In this document: one piece after another, positions 8,710-18,522 of the stretch
Position numbering within the stretch: position 1 is the stretch's first letter
Layout of the letters: each line of letters begins with the position of its first letter
Position numbers and translations under genes: made by a program
DNA from: Flagellimonas maritima
GTDB lineage: Bacteria > Bacteroidota > Bacteroidia > Flavobacteriales > Flavobacteriaceae
Reading direction: 5' to 3'
Length of the DNA stretch: 64,000 bases
NCBI RefSeq assembly: GCF_003269425.1
Contig: NZ_CP030104.1
Span: 2,785,501 to 2,849,500 of the forward strand
Notes under the pieces: generated by a model
Told to the model about the DNA's origin: nothing
Seen by the model: the letters and a program-made list of their open reading frames with translations, nothing else
Databases searched by the model: none

Positions 8710-8919
8710 ATGATACGAGATCTTAAACAATTATATACGGCAATAGTGGACAACGAGGTTGTCTTTTTCGATACAAATTTGAAATTGTTCGTACAAAAGT
8801 TAAACGATGCAGAACCGACTTCGAGAAACTATCAGTATTATTATAGGGGATTTCAGAAAACTAACATATTAACCTTTGAAAACAACGGCAAACAATATTT
8901 CTTGCAGAAACTACTTTAA
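8710..8919 (+). CDS. Small hypothetical protein
   Basis: 69 residues, unknown family, acidic and aromatic-rich with YQYYYRGF and a C-terminal YFLQKLL. It is divergent from the transposase and starts about 40 bases away. No signal peptide or membrane segment. It may be a remnant of the accessory patch or an unrelated small gene; only the ATG-to-stop frame supports it. Confidence 0.4.
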   Translation: MIRDLKQLYTAIVDNEVVFFDTNLKLFVQKLNDAEPTSRNYQYYYRGFQKTNILTFENNGKQYFLQKLL

Positions 8920-8976
8920 GGGTGGTGGGTTATAGAGGTATATTATTGCCATTTTAGTTTGATATATTTTAAAAAG

Positions 8977-9010
8977 AAAACCCCAAATTCTTTACGAATT
9001 CAGGGTTTTT
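8977..9010 (-). terminator. Bidirectional terminator between the small gene and the TonB receptor
   Basis: Arms AAACCCCAAATTC and GAATTCAGGGTTT pair with two internal mismatches around TTTAC. T-tracts are present on both strands (GTTTTTA on plus, GTTTTCTTTTT on minus), so it can end both converging units. Confidence 0.75.
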
Positions 9011-9069
9011 ATAGATAAACCGTGATGAATTAACCAACCAACACTCCATCAAGGAATATCAATATTTGT

Positions 9070-11523
9070 CTATAGAATACCTCCACCTGATTTCTTGGTA
9101 TTGGAATCCCTACGCTTTCGCTGTTTTGCCTTGTTCTTTCCACTTCCAAATTGATAGGAAAGACCTGCATAAAGATTATTGCTTTCCCAATTAAATCCAC
9201 CTACTTGTTCATAAGGTCGATCCCCGTCAAAACCAAAGCGCATGGTGTTGAACATATCGTTGTAATTTAAGCTAATGGTTCCCTTTCCTTGTGCAAAACT
9301 ATAGCGGGCTCCAAGGTTGACGAAATACATTGGTCTTGCTGTAAACTGAATGGTTCTGTTTTGACCTCTATAAAATCCAAACAATTGTAATGTTAATGAT
9401 TTACTTACCTTAAAGCTGTTGTTCAATCTTAAATTCCAGGCTGTATTGTCCACCTCAACGCGTTCTTCGATTATGTCATTTTCGGTGGGATCGGGACTGT
9501 CTCCACTTAAACTTTCCGTAATGCCGCGTTGTGTTTGGGAAAAGAAATCGAAACTTCCGTTGATGCTCCACCATTTCGTAAATTTATAATTGGTAGAAAG
9601 CTCAAATCCATAGGCCGATGTATTCTGAAAATTATCAAATGTCAATATCAGTTTATTAAAATCAAGTCTGTCAACATAAACGGCCCTGTTTATTTCATCA
9701 GAAATAGCTCTATAAAATATCCCGGCAGTAATGCTTCCATTTTTTAAGCGCCTTGTATAATTGGTTTCATAAGAATTGGTAAACTGTGGCACCAGACTCG
9801 GATTCCCAAAAGAAGAAATTAGGGGAGTGGCCCATTCTCTAACCGGATTGACCTGTTGCAAGCCAGGTCTATCCACACGCCGACTATAACTCACCTGAAA
9901 TTGATTTTTTTCATTTGGGTTATAAGTAATAAAGGCAGAAGGGTAAATTTCTGTATATTTATCCGTGAAAGCCCTTAAACGGTTGGTATCTGCCTTTACT
10001 TCTACATCTTCTAGGCGAACGCCTGCTTGGTATGAAAACTTCCCTCTGGTCTGGCTAAAGGTTGCATATGCCGAATAAATATCCATACTGTAGATAAAGT
10101 CGGTACTCGGTGTGGGAATTAAATCCCCATTGGAATTGAAGGATAACCCAGTTGAGGAATAATCCACATCGGTCTCAAAAGTTCTTGATTCCAGTCCTAC
10201 TTCCAATTTGGAGATACTATCGAGAGGATTTACATAATCCAGATTAATAAAGGTCTGCGTACGTTCCGTATCTACAAAATCCATATAGTCAGGAAATAAT
10301 GATGCCCCAACGGATCTAAAGTTGGCATCTTGATCACTATTGAATGCATTGTGGTCTATTTCCAACTCAATGTTATGTCCCTCCTTCTTAAAATCATGTT
10401 TGTAATCAAAGTTATATTGCTCGCTTTGATTTTCGTTGATATCATTGAAGATCTGGGTAACATTTCGTGACTGGTCCATATTATAGGTTACATCCGTTAT
10501 TCCCTGTCCTTTCCCATCGAATATATTCTGATTGGTGAAAATTGAAATGGTATTTCTGTCATTTAAATAAAAATCTACCCCTACTTTGTAAAGATGGGAT
10601 TTATTGTTGTTAAAAAAATCAAACGCTTGTAAAGAATTTTCATCCAACCGCAAAATGGTTCCGTCGTTTACGTACTTACCAATATTGTTTCCATAATTTC
10701 CATAGAAATTAAATTTTCCTTGTTTATAGTTCAAATCGATAGAACTATTGAATTTTGCTTCTATTGCTTGGGTAAGTCCAGTAGTAATTGTTCCATTGAA
10801 TCCAGTGTTTGCATTTTTGTGCAATACAATATTTATGATTCCGCTCATTCCTTCGGGATTGTACTTTGCCGATGGATTAGTAATAAGCTCAATAGATTTT
10901 ATGGATGTGGACGGTATCTGCCTTAACAATTGTGCCACAGGAACATTGGATAGTTTCCCATCTACCATTACCCTTACGTTAGAGTTTCCACGTAGGGAAA
11001 TGTCACCCGTTTGTGAGTCAACGTTTACCGAGGGAATATTGTTCATGATATCAGAGGCAGTGGCTCCCGCAGTGGTTAAATCCTTCCCTACGTTTATCAC
11101 CTTTCTGTCTACACGCTGTTCTATAGTAGTGCGTTCGGCAACAACTTCGACCTCTTCGAGTTTTTCGGTGTCTTCGGTAAGGACAATAGTACCTAAATCT
11201 ATCTTACCGTTTCTTTTAGTAATTTCCAGATTTTGTGCATGTGTTTTATATCCTATAAATTGTACTTCTAGGATAAACGACCCTTCTGGAAGTTTTTCAA
11301 CTTCAAAACTTCCGTCTTCAGCTGTTATTCCTCCTGTAATAGTTTTGCCGTCATCACTTGATTTTATTACGATGGCCGCATAGGCTATGGGTTGTTTCGT
11401 TTCGTCCACAACAATACCTGATATGGAGCCAATCGTATCAGAATCCGTTTTATTGTTTGCAAATAGATGTGTTGAATGAACACTGCATAGGAGCAGTGCG
11501 AAAAGTAAGAATACCCTTTTCAT
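9070..11523 (-). CDS. TonB-dependent outer-membrane receptor (OMP_b-brl_3 type)
   Basis: 817 residues. A signal peptide (about 1-22, ending LFA) precedes a carboxypeptidase-like regulatory domain (GSISGIVVDETKQPIAYAA, about 31-110), a plug domain (roughly 135-225: VINVGKDLTTAGATASDIMNNIPSV) and a long outer-membrane barrel that ends with LSYQFGSG. After the barrel about 20 residues rich in Lys, Arg and Ser form an unusual tail. The family imports ligands through the outer membrane using TonB energy; no partner gene suggests the ligand. The gene stands alone with a terminator behind it. Confidence 0.9.
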   Translation of the reverse strand: MKRVFLLFALLLCSVHSTHLFANNKTDSDTIGSISGIVVDETKQPIAYAAIVIKSSDDGKTITGGITAEDGSFEVEKLPEGSFILEVQFIGYKTHAQNLEITKRNGKIDLGTIVLTEDTEKLEEVEVVAERTTIEQRVDRKVINVGKDLTTAGATASDIMNNIPSVNVDSQTGDISLRGNSNVRVMVDGKLSNVPVAQLLRQIPSTSIKSIELITNPSAKYNPEGMSGIINIVLHKNANTGFNGTITTGLTQAIEAKFNSSIDLNYKQGKFNFYGNYGNNIGKYVNDGTILRLDENSLQAFDFFNNNKSHLYKVGVDFYLNDRNTISIFTNQNIFDGKGQGITDVTYNMDQSRNVTQIFNDINENQSEQYNFDYKHDFKKEGHNIELEIDHNAFNSDQDANFRSVGASLFPDYMDFVDTERTQTFINLDYVNPLDSISKLEVGLESRTFETDVDYSSTGLSFNSNGDLIPTPSTDFIYSMDIYSAYATFSQTRGKFSYQAGVRLEDVEVKADTNRLRAFTDKYTEIYPSAFITYNPNEKNQFQVSYSRRVDRPGLQQVNPVREWATPLISSFGNPSLVPQFTNSYETNYTRRLKNGSITAGIFYRAISDEINRAVYVDRLDFNKLILTFDNFQNTSAYGFELSTNYKFTKWWSINGSFDFFSQTQRGITESLSGDSPDPTENDIIEERVEVDNTAWNLRLNNSFKVSKSLTLQLFGFYRGQNRTIQFTARPMYFVNLGARYSFAQGKGTISLNYNDMFNTMRFGFDGDRPYEQVGGFNWESNNLYAGLSYQFGSGKNKAKQRKRRDSNTKKSGGGIL

Positions 11524-11860
11524 GACTTTGTTCGTTATTGATTGATTATTGATTGATGATGATACCCACTAGACGATAGTTAAAGGGTATTGTTACAACT
11601 CTAATGGAGTTTAACACTTTTTAACAATTTGGTTGAGGTCGTAGGATGCTGAAAATGGGTACAATAAATATGTAAAAGAGAAGCCCCAACGCTCAATATT
11701 CATTGATTGTCAGGGCTTTTTTCACTGATAAGCTATACTAAACACTAACCATTAACTATAAAAATACAGTCTTACCAATGATTAATTTTATACATACAAT
11801 AGACGAGTTTTTTTTTGATTAGTTACAAACTTTGATTTAGTTTAACACTAAAATTAACAA
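11524..11860. other. Divergent intergenic region with an isolated terminator-like hairpin
   Basis: 337 bases between the TonB receptor (minus) and the CoA-binding protein gene (plus). Near the receptor start lie tandem GATTGATT units (about 11539-11556). A terminator-like hairpin on the plus strand is at 11682-11722. The remaining 130 bases are AT-rich leader. No open frame is supportable. Confidence 0.55.
11682..11722 (+). terminator. Plus-strand hairpin with T-tract in a divergent region
   Basis: AGCCC at 11682-11686 pairs with GGGCT at 11713-11717, with inner pairs AAC/GTT-like and CAAT/ATTG, then six Ts. No plus-strand gene lies before it, so it either ends a short unseen RNA or acts within the leader of the next gene. 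Confidence 0.5.
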
Positions 11861-12220
11861 ATGGTTAGGACTCTAGTTTTTGGGGCATCTTTAAATCCCG
11901 GTAGATATAGTAATTTGGCAATACGTCGCTTAGTCGGTAATAAAATTAAAACCGAAGCATTTGGTTTAAGGGAAGGAGAAGTTTCCGGAGTGCCTATAAA
12001 AACAAGTCTCGATGATTTTAAGGATATAGATACTGTAACACTTTATGTAAACCCCGCAAGGCAAAAAGAATATTATAAAAAGATAGTTGACCTAAAACCA
12101 AGAAGGGTCATATTTAATCCTGGTACCGAGAACCCTGAATTTTATTCCATTCTCAAAGAAAATTACATCGAGGTTGAAATAGCTTGTACTCTAGTACTAT
12201 TGGGGACTAATCAATATTAG
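11861..12220 (+). CDS. CoA-binding domain protein (YccU-like)
   Basis: 119 residues that make one Rossmann-type CoA_binding_2 domain: [15 protein letters not shown] at the start carries the nucleotide-binding turn and [19 protein letters not shown] and YVNPARQ segments follow the family order; NPGTENPE lies near 86-93. Members bind CoA or a related nucleotide; the role of stand-alone copies is not settled. Its last 14 bases overlap the tail of the convergent symporter gene. Confidence 0.85.
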   Translation: MVRTLVFGASLNPGRYSNLAIRRLVGNKIKTEAFGLREGEVSGVPIKTSLDDFKDIDTVTLYVNPARQKEYYKKIVDLKPRRVIFNPGTENPEFYSILKENYIEVEIACTLVLLGTNQY

Positions 12221-13685
12221 CTTCTGCATTTCTGTCACGTATCAGCCACAATCCTATAAAGGTCAGCAAGCCGTTCAGAGGTAGAAGCTCATAGCCAACT
12301 ACGTAACCTCCCAAATATTCCGGGTCAACATTTCCTAATAAGGCAATTGTTATTACAGAAATTAGGGCAACGATCCAAACATAGTTATCCTTTACTTTAT
12401 GTTTGGTAAAGATACCAAACGTAAAGAGGCCCAATAGCGGACCATAAGTATACCCCGCAACCGTCAATAAACCATCAATTACATTACTGCTCAAAATATA
12501 TTTAAAGGAAATGATGACCAATATCAGCAGAACACTCATTGCAATGTGAGTACGTTTTCTTATTCTTTTTTGGGTGGTTTCCTCTCTCTTTTCCAAATCC
12601 AAAAAATCAACACAGAAAGAAGTTGTAAGCGAGGTCAGCGCACTATCTGCACTACTATAGGCGGCCGCAATCAAGCCCAGCATAAAGGTTATGGCCAAAC
12701 TTATTCCCAGACCGCTGTTCAATGCAATCTCTGGAAATAACAGATCGGATTTTGGAGTGCCGTCCATCAGCGGAATCGAAATTCCATTTTTACCCGCATA
12801 AATGAACAATAGCGCTCCTAGGTACATGAACAACAATGTTGCTATAACCAGCACTATGCTAAAGGAAACCATGTTCTTTTGTGCATCTCTCAACGATTTA
12901 CAAGTAAGGTTTTTTTGCATCATGTCTTGATCAAGCCCTGTCATGCAGATGGTGATGAACATTCCGCCAACAAAAGATTTTACAAAATGGTTGCGCTCCA
13001 AAAAGCTATCCAATACGAGAAACGAATTGTATTCCTTTAATTCTTCGGATGCCAAAAATTCACCAAAACCCCATCCCAGTTCATTGTTTATAAGCACAAT
13101 TGATAGTACAACGGCCGAAATCATGAACAAGGTCTGTAGCGTATCGGTCCAAACAATTGTTTTTATGCCACCCTTGAACGTGTAGATCCATATCAGTAAA
13201 ATAGACACAACAACAGTAAACTCAAACCGAATCCCCAAATCATCGAACACGAACTGTTGCAAAACTATGGCTACTAAGAACAACCTGAATGAAGCTCCCA
13301 AGACCCGTGATATAAAAAAGAAAAAAGCTCCAGTTTTATGGCTTACTTTTCCAAACCTCTCCAAAAGATATTCGTAGATAGATGTTAGATTATACTTATA
13401 ATAAATAGGCAGTAATAGAAAGGCAACGACAAAATACCCAACAAGATATCCAAGGACTACCTGCATATAACTAAACTCCGATGCTTCGATCCAGCCGGGC
13501 ACAGAAATAAATGTTACTCCAGATAAGGATGCGCCAACCATGCCAAAAGCAACCAAATACCAAGGCGATTTTTTTCCAGCTTTAAAGAAATCTGCGTTGG
13601 AATCATTTTTGCCCGTAAAATAAGAGATGGTCATTAGAACTAGAAAGTACGCCCCAATAAGAAGGAGAATCTGGATTGCCGACAT
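12207..13685 (-). CDS. Sodium:solute symporter (SSS family)
   Basis: 492 residues with about thirteen hydrophobic segments, the length and layout of SSS carriers. [12 protein letters not shown] (about 54-65) in the second helix and the downstream [14 protein letters not shown] (about 344-357) contain the conserved small and hydroxyl residues that form the sodium site. It would carry a solute inward with sodium across the inner membrane. The solute cannot be named; neighbours give no clue. It diverges from recR, with a short shared promoter region. Confidence 0.88.
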   Translation of the reverse strand: MSAIQILLLIGAYFLVLMTISYFTGKNDSNADFFKAGKKSPWYLVAFGMVGASLSGVTFISVPGWIEASEFSYMQVVLGYLVGYFVVAFLLLPIYYKYNLTSIYEYLLERFGKVSHKTGAFFFFISRVLGASFRLFLVAIVLQQFVFDDLGIRFEFTVVVSILLIWIYTFKGGIKTIVWTDTLQTLFMISAVVLSIVLINNELGWGFGEFLASEELKEYNSFLVLDSFLERNHFVKSFVGGMFITICMTGLDQDMMQKNLTCKSLRDAQKNMVSFSIVLVIATLLFMYLGALLFIYAGKNGISIPLMDGTPKSDLLFPEIALNSGLGISLAITFMLGLIAAAYSSADSALTSLTTSFCVDFLDLEKREETTQKRIRKRTHIAMSVLLILVIISFKYILSSNVIDGLLTVAGYTYGPLLGLFTFGIFTKHKVKDNYVWIVALISVITIALLGNVDPEYLGGYVVGYELLPLNGLLTFIGLWLIRDRNAEANID

Positions 13686-13737
13686 GTATTAATTTTAATC
13701 TGCAAAGTACAAAAGTAAATTGGTAACCGTAAAATCG

Positions 13738-13745
13738 TAATTTTG
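13738..13745 (+). promoter_or_regulatory. -7 element for recR
   Basis: TAATTTTG fits the Bacteroidota -7 consensus TAnnTTTG and lies 16 bases before the recR ATG. A TTG at 13720-13722 is 15 bases upstream, shorter than the usual spacing near 19, so the -33 box is uncertain. Confidence 0.5.
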
Positions 13746-13761
13746 TTTCATAATAAGCGAT

Positions 13762-14382
13762 ATGGAGTTTTCATCAAAACTTTTGGAAAATGCTGTAAAT
13801 GAGATGTCCCAATTACCGGGCATAGGAAAGAGAACAGCTCTTAGGTTGGTATTGCATTTGCTAAAGCAACCGGAAGAACGTACCAGTTTCCTATCGCAAG
13901 CCCTGATGAACTTAAGATCGGGGATAAATTTCTGTGCAAGCTGCCATAATATTTCAGACACGGAACTCTGTGAAATTTGTGCCAGTCCCAAGCGCGATGA
14001 GAGTATAGTATGTGTTGTGGAGGACATCAGAGATGTTATGGCAATAGAAAATACATCGCAATACATAGGGCTATACCATGTCCTGGGTGGCAAAATTTCT
14101 CCGATGGAAGGTGTTGGCCCCCAAAATTTGAACATAGCCTCATTGGTCAACAAGGTAAAAAAAGGGACCGTAAAAGAATTGATTTTTGCATTGAGTTCTA
14201 CGATGGAAGGAGATACCACCAATTTTTATATCTATAGACAATTGGAAGGGTTGGAAGTAACCACATCTACCATTGCCCGTGGAATATCCGTGGGCGATGA
14301 ACTGGAGTATACTGATGAGGTTACTCTGGGAAGGAGTATCTTGAACAGAGTCCCGTTTGAGAGTTCTATAAAAGCAAATTGA
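13762..14382 (+). CDS. recR: Recombination protein RecR
   Basis: 206 residues, normal length. The helix-hairpin-helix [12 protein letters not shown] (about 18-29), the four-cysteine zinc site [16 protein letters not shown] (about 57-72) and the Toprim core [12 protein letters not shown] with [13 protein letters not shown] are all present. RecR works with RecO and RecF to load RecA on gaps in single-stranded DNA. It is divergent from the symporter gene. Confidence 0.97.
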   Translation: MEFSSKLLENAVNEMSQLPGIGKRTALRLVLHLLKQPEERTSFLSQALMNLRSGINFCASCHNISDTELCEICASPKRDESIVCVVEDIRDVMAIENTSQYIGLYHVLGGKISPMEGVGPQNLNIASLVNKVKKGTVKELIFALSSTMEGDTTNFYIYRQLEGLEVTTSTIARGISVGDELEYTDEVTLGRSILNRVPFESSIKAN

Positions 14383-14431
14383 CCTAAGATTAATTACTGC
14401 AGATAAATTAAGGATAAGTTGATTTCTTTAT

Positions 14432-14439
14432 TATTTTTG
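14432..14439 (+). promoter_or_regulatory. -7 element for the E2 gene
   Basis: TATTTTTG matches TAnnTTTG, 37 bases before the ATG at 14477. No TTG box lies at the expected distance. Confidence 0.45.
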
Positions 14440-14476
14440 CAAAATATATATCGATAACACATCGTTAAATAAGAAT

Positions 14477-15838
14477 ATGTCAAAATTTGAATTGAAATTA
14501 CCGCAAATGGGAGAGAGTGTTGCAGAAGCAACATTGACAACTTGGTTGAAAGAAGTTGGTGAGGCCATTGAATTGGATGAAGCTGTTTTTGAAATCGCGA
14601 CCGACAAAGTAGACTCTGAAGTGCCAAGTGAAGTAGAAGGTGTATTGTTGGAAAAACGATTTGATGTAGATGATGTTATAAAAGTGGGTGAAGTAGTCGC
14701 CGTAATAGAGATAGCCGGTGAACAAGAAGATATATCGACAGGCCCTGAAGAAAAAGTAGCGGATAATCCAGCACCAGTAGCTGAACCAGTTGCTGAATTG
14801 GAAAGTCAGTTTCAAACTGCAAGGGAAGCAGTAGCGCCCGCAGTTCAGGATTTTTCTGGTTCAGAACGTTTTTATTCCCCTTTGGTGAAGAATATTGCCA
14901 AGGAAGAAGGAATCTCTATGGATGAATTGGAATCCATTGCCGGTACGGGCAAGGAAGGTAGGGTTACAAAAAATGATGTAATGGCATTTTTGGAAAATCG
15001 TTCTTCAAACGGCAGTGCTGGTTCAAATGAGTCGCCATCAATAACTACGACAGAAAAAGCGACCGTGCAAACCAAAACGGAAAAGCAACCGGTTGAAAAG
15101 CCCAAAGCAACTCCTGTTCCAGTTGTGGATGGGGATGAAATAATTCCATTAAGCCGTATGGGAAAACTGATTGCCCAACATATGGTAGACAGTATCTCAA
15201 CTTCCGCCCATGTTCAGAGCTTCGTTGAAGTGGATGTGACCAATGTGGTCAATTGGAGAAACAAGAACAAAAAAGCTTTTGAAGAAAGAGAAGGTGAAAA
15301 ATTAACTTTTACCCCAATCTTTATGGAAGCAGTGGCATCAGCCTTAAAAAAATATCCAATGATCAATATTTCCGTGGATGGAGATAAAGTCATCAAAAGG
15401 AAAAATATAAATATTGGTATGGCGGCAGCACTTCCAGATGGAAATTTAATAGTTCCCGTCATTAAAAATGCTGACCAGCTCAATCTAGTAGGAATGGCAA
15501 AGACTGTCAATGACCTTGCCAATAGATCAAGAAACAATCAATTGAAACCTGATGAAATCAAAGGTGGAACCTACACTGTTACCAATGTTGGTAGTTTTGG
15601 AAGCGTTTTTGGCACTCCCATTATAAACCAACCACAGGTAGGTATACTTGCTTTGGGAGCTATTAGAAAATTACCTTCGGTAATAGAAACGGACCAAGGG
15701 GAGTATATTGGGATTCGCAGTAAAATGTTTCTTTCCCATAGTTATGACCATAGGGTCGTAAACGGGGCGTTAGGTGGAATGTTCGTGAAAACGGTAGCGG
15801 ATTATCTTGAGGCTTGGGATGTAAATAGAGAAATCTAG
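14477..15838 (+). CDS. 2-oxoacid dehydrogenase E2, dihydrolipoamide acyltransferase
   Basis: 453 residues in the classical order: one lipoyl domain (1-80; lipoyl lysine Lys44 in ATDKVDSE), a linker, the E1/E3-binding domain (about 131-172, YSPLVKNIAKEEGI...GKEGRVTKNDV), an Ala/Pro/Thr-rich linker, and the catalytic domain (about 222-453). The active-site motif HRVVNG (His425) has Asn429 where many E2 enzymes have Asp. The complex converts a 2-oxoacid to acyl-CoA; a branched-chain type is likely because the gene is not with E1 or sucA, but pyruvate or 2-oxoglutarate forms are not excluded. Confidence 0.88.
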   Translation: MSKFELKLPQMGESVAEATLTTWLKEVGEAIELDEAVFEIATDKVDSEVPSEVEGVLLEKRFDVDDVIKVGEVVAVIEIAGEQEDISTGPEEKVADNPAPVAEPVAELESQFQTAREAVAPAVQDFSGSERFYSPLVKNIAKEEGISMDELESIAGTGKEGRVTKNDVMAFLENRSSNGSAGSNESPSITTTEKATVQTKTEKQPVEKPKATPVPVVDGDEIIPLSRMGKLIAQHMVDSISTSAHVQSFVEVDVTNVVNWRNKNKKAFEEREGEKLTFTPIFMEAVASALKKYPMINISVDGDKVIKRKNINIGMAAALPDGNLIVPVIKNADQLNLVGMAKTVNDLANRSRNNQLKPDEIKGGTYTVTNVGSFGSVFGTPIINQPQVGILALGAIRKLPSVIETDQGEYIGIRSKMFLSHSYDHRVVNGALGGMFVKTVADYLEAWDVNREI

Positions 15839-15901
15839 TCGCAAAGTATATTATTCATTTCACTATTGTTAATTTAGGGGTTTAATCCAATTCATCAATC
15901 A

Positions 15902-16684
15902 ATGAAGACTTTTAAATCCGTTTGCATTGTGCTTCTATTCTTGTTCAGCAATAGTATAATGTCCCAAGACCGATCAAATTATCAGAAAAAAAACTTTTTG
16001 AAAGAAGGAGATAGCCTTTCATATCGCATTTTAATGCCTAAAAATTATAACCCATCCATAAAATACCCTTTGGTTTTGTTCCTACATGGTTCTGGAGAGC
16101 GAGGTAATGATAATGAAAGCCAGTTGGTTCATGGTTCGGATTTATTTCTGAAAGAAGAAGTTAGGAACAAATATCCAGCTATAGTCGTTTTTCCACAATG
16201 TGCCGCCAACAGTTCATGGGCCAAGATGAACATGAATGGAGAAATTCCGAATAGGAAATTCACTTTTTATGAAAAGAGCGACCCTACAAAAGACATGCTC
16301 TTGCTCGAAGGTTTGCTAAAACAACTAAAGCGGACTTATAAAATCGATAAAAATAAAATTTATGTCGGCGGACTTTCCATGGGGGGTATGGGAACTTTTG
16401 AGCTTGTACGAAGGAATCCAAAGATGTTTGCTGCGGCAATACCTATTTGTGGAGGAGCAAATCCACAAATAAGCAATAAACTTACTGGTCCTGATTGGTG
16501 GGTTTTTCATGGTGACGCGGATAATGTTGTACCTGAAAAATATTCGGCAGAAATGGTAGATGCTATGAAGAAAGAAGGAATCAATGTAAAATATACAGTT
16601 TATCCAGGTGTTGGCCATAATAGTTGGGACAATGCATTTGCAGAGCCTGAATTGTTGTCCTGGTTGTTTTCTAAAGCCCGTTAA
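15902..16684 (+). CDS. Secreted alpha/beta-hydrolase (esterase or peptidase-like)
   Basis: 260 residues with a signal peptide ending near MSQ (21-22). The fold landmarks are the oxyanion segment LFLHGSGERG (59-68), the nucleophile Ser159 in GGLSMGG, an acid in HGDADNVVP (Asp205 or Asp207) and His239 in GVGHNSW. It resembles dienelactone- or feruloyl-type hydrolases of the prolyl-oligopeptidase clan. Exported to the periplasm, it probably cleaves an ester; the substrate is unknown. It starts 63 bases after the E2 gene. Confidence 0.85.
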   Translation: MKTFKSVCIVLLFLFSNSIMSQDRSNYQKKNFLKEGDSLSYRILMPKNYNPSIKYPLVLFLHGSGERGNDNESQLVHGSDLFLKEEVRNKYPAIVVFPQCAANSSWAKMNMNGEIPNRKFTFYEKSDPTKDMLLLEGLLKQLKRTYKIDKNKIYVGGLSMGGMGTFELVRRNPKMFAAAIPICGGANPQISNKLTGPDWWVFHGDADNVVPEKYSAEMVDAMKKEGINVKYTVYPGVGHNSWDNAFAEPELLSWLFSKAR

Positions 16685-16693
16685 TCTTACATT

Positions 16694-17470
16694 ATGGAAC
16701 TTAAACTCACAAAACCAATTTGTTTCTTCGATTTGGAAACCACCGGCACCAATGTGGCCAAAGATAGGATCGTTGAAATCTCGATATTAAAAGTTTTCCC
16801 GAACGGTAATAAAGAAAGCAGAACATGGCTGGTAAACCCAGAAATGTCTATTCCACCGGAAGTGGTCGAGGTACACGGAATTTCCAACGAAAAAGTTGCC
16901 GATGAACCAACCTTCAAACAATTGTCCAAAGAGATATACAAGATGATAAAAGACAGCGATTTGGGCGGATTTAATTCCAATAGGTTCGATATTCCGCTTT
17001 TGGCTGAAGAAATGTTGAGGGCAGATGTGGATTTTGATATGAAACACATGGTTTCAGTAGATGTACAGACCATATTCCATAAAATGGAAAAGAGAACCCT
17101 GGGGGCTGCATACAAGTTTTATTGTGATAAAAATCTTGAAGATGCACATAGTGCAGAGGCTGATACCTTGGCTACATATGAAGTTTTATTGGCGCAATTG
17201 GATAGATATCCAGAACTTGAAAACAACGTTAAAAAACTTTCTGAGTTCACTACCCGTAAACAATCCTTGGATTTTGCAGGATTTATTGGATTGAACGATG
17301 ACCAACAACCTATTTTTTCCTTTGGAAAACATAAGGACAGGACAGTGGACGAGGTGATGGAAAAAGAACCTGGTTACTTTGGATGGATTCTGAATGCCGA
17401 TTTTCCACTTTACACCAAAAAAGTACTTACACAGATAAAATTGAACAAGCTGAATAATAAGCTTTCTTAA
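16694..17470 (+). CDS. DEDDh 3'-5' exonuclease (DnaQ-like)
   Basis: 258 residues. The three exonuclease motifs are present: CFFDLETTGT (Asp13, Glu15), GFNSNRFDIPLL (Asp about 103) and HSAEADTLATYEVL (catalytic His and Asp near 152-157). This is the epsilon-subunit fold. About 80 residues after the nuclease domain (ending in the FSFGKHKDRTVDEV-YFGWIL segment) form a small domain seen in stand-alone members. It removes 3' nucleotides from DNA or RNA; whether it proofreads for a polymerase is not shown here. Confidence 0.9.
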   Translation: MELKLTKPICFFDLETTGTNVAKDRIVEISILKVFPNGNKESRTWLVNPEMSIPPEVVEVHGISNEKVADEPTFKQLSKEIYKMIKDSDLGGFNSNRFDIPLLAEEMLRADVDFDMKHMVSVDVQTIFHKMEKRTLGAAYKFYCDKNLEDAHSAEADTLATYEVLLAQLDRYPELENNVKKLSEFTTRKQSLDFAGFIGLNDDQQPIFSFGKHKDRTVDEVMEKEPGYFGWILNADFPLYTKKVLTQIKLNKLNNKLS

Positions 17471-17572
17471 AATGAACTTATTTAAAATTTTTGGATTGAA
17501 GCGAAAAAGGACGATTTTCTAGCTAATTGAAAAAGTTTAAATGAGTTCAATATATATTAATTAAGTATCACT

Positions 17573-18184
17573 ATGAAACTGATATGTATCGGTAGAAATT
17601 ATGCTGCCCATATTGACGAACTAAAAAATGAAAGGCCGGAGGAACCAATTGTATTTATAAAGCCTGATTCATCAATTTTGCCCAAAGAACAGGATTTCTA
17701 TATTCCTGAATTTTCAAAAGATGTGCATTATGAAGTTGAGGTGTTGGTCAAAATAAAAAAAGTTGGAAAACACATATCCAGAGAGTTTGCCCATACCTAC
17801 TATGATGAAGTTGGACTGGGAATAGACTTTACTGCGCGGGATTTACAATCCAAATTAAAGGCGAAAGGTTTGCCTTGGGAAAAAGCAAAAGGATTTGATG
17901 GGGCCGCAATCGTTGGAAAATGGGTTCAGAAGGAGAAGTTTAAAAATATGGACAACATCAATTTTAGCTTGGCCAAGAATGGAAAAAATGTCCAAGTAGG
18001 AAATACATCATTGATGTTATGGAAGATAGATGAGCTGATTTCATACGTTTCTACCTATTTTATGCTCAAAAAAGGGGACATAATCTTTACAGGTACACCC
18101 GAAGGTGTTGGTAGAGTTAGCCCAAATGACTACCTTTCTGGTACACTTGAAGGAGAAATGATGTTCGAAATTAACGTGAAATAA
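17573..18184 (+). CDS. Fumarylacetoacetate hydrolase family protein
   Basis: 203 residues, the short YcgM-like form. IGRNYAAHIDEL (6-17) is the family entry, EVEVLVKIKKVGKHI carries the acidic metal ligands (about 58-60), and LSYVSTYFMLKKGDIIFTGTPEGVG-like C-terminal sequence gives the conserved GTPEGVG loop. Members hydrolyse or decarboxylate beta-diketo acids such as acylpyruvates or oxaloacetate. Its stop overlaps the start of the next gene by one base, so the two are translationally coupled. Confidence 0.88.
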   Translation: MKLICIGRNYAAHIDELKNERPEEPIVFIKPDSSILPKEQDFYIPEFSKDVHYEVEVLVKIKKVGKHISREFAHTYYDEVGLGIDFTARDLQSKLKAKGLPWEKAKGFDGAAIVGKWVQKEKFKNMDNINFSLAKNGKNVQVGNTSLMLWKIDELISYVSTYFMLKKGDIIFTGTPEGVGRVSPNDYLSGTLEGEMMFEINVK

Positions 18185-18522
18185 TGATATACAACCTCAA
18201 CAAAATTAATGAAATGGCAGATGGCGACCAAGATTTTGTAGTCTCTGTGATTTCTGTTTTCTTGGAAGAAGTTCCTCATGATTTGGAAGCTTTGGAAAAA
18301 GCAGTAGATGGATTAAATCATGAAAATGTTTATAAATTGGCCCATAAAATTAAACCCAATGTAGATTTGTTGGGCATGGAACAAACACGTGCCATAGCAC
18401 TTGAAATTGAAACATTGGGTAAGAATGCAGCTAATATGCAAGAGATAAAGGAAAAGTTTCCTGTCCTCAAAAAAGATGTGCATCAAGTTGTATCCGAACT
18501 TAAAAAAGACTTCAACTTGTAA
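18184..18522 (+). CDS. Hpt (histidine phosphotransfer) domain protein
   Basis: 112 residues making a single four-helix Hpt domain. The phosphoacceptor is His54 in LAHKIKPNVDLLGM, matching the HxxKxx pattern. Such proteins pass a phosphate between a hybrid kinase and a response regulator; no kinase lies near. It sits between a FAH-family enzyme and cinA in a run of plus-strand genes with no gap, so its partner is elsewhere. Confidence 0.85.
   Translation: MIYNLNKINEMADGDQDFVVSVISVFLEEVPHDLEALEKAVDGLNHENVYKLAHKIKPNVDLLGMEQTRAIALEIETLGKNAANMQEIKEKFPVLKKDVHQVVSELKKDFNL

Noticed and set aside
10748..11383. 211-codon plus-strand frame antisense to the TonB receptor
   Set aside because: Shadow of the receptor's coding frame; no independent start signal or family likeness.
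13695..14222. 175-codon minus-strand frame over recR
   Set aside because: recR on the plus strand has all motifs; the antisense frame is a by-product of its codon use.
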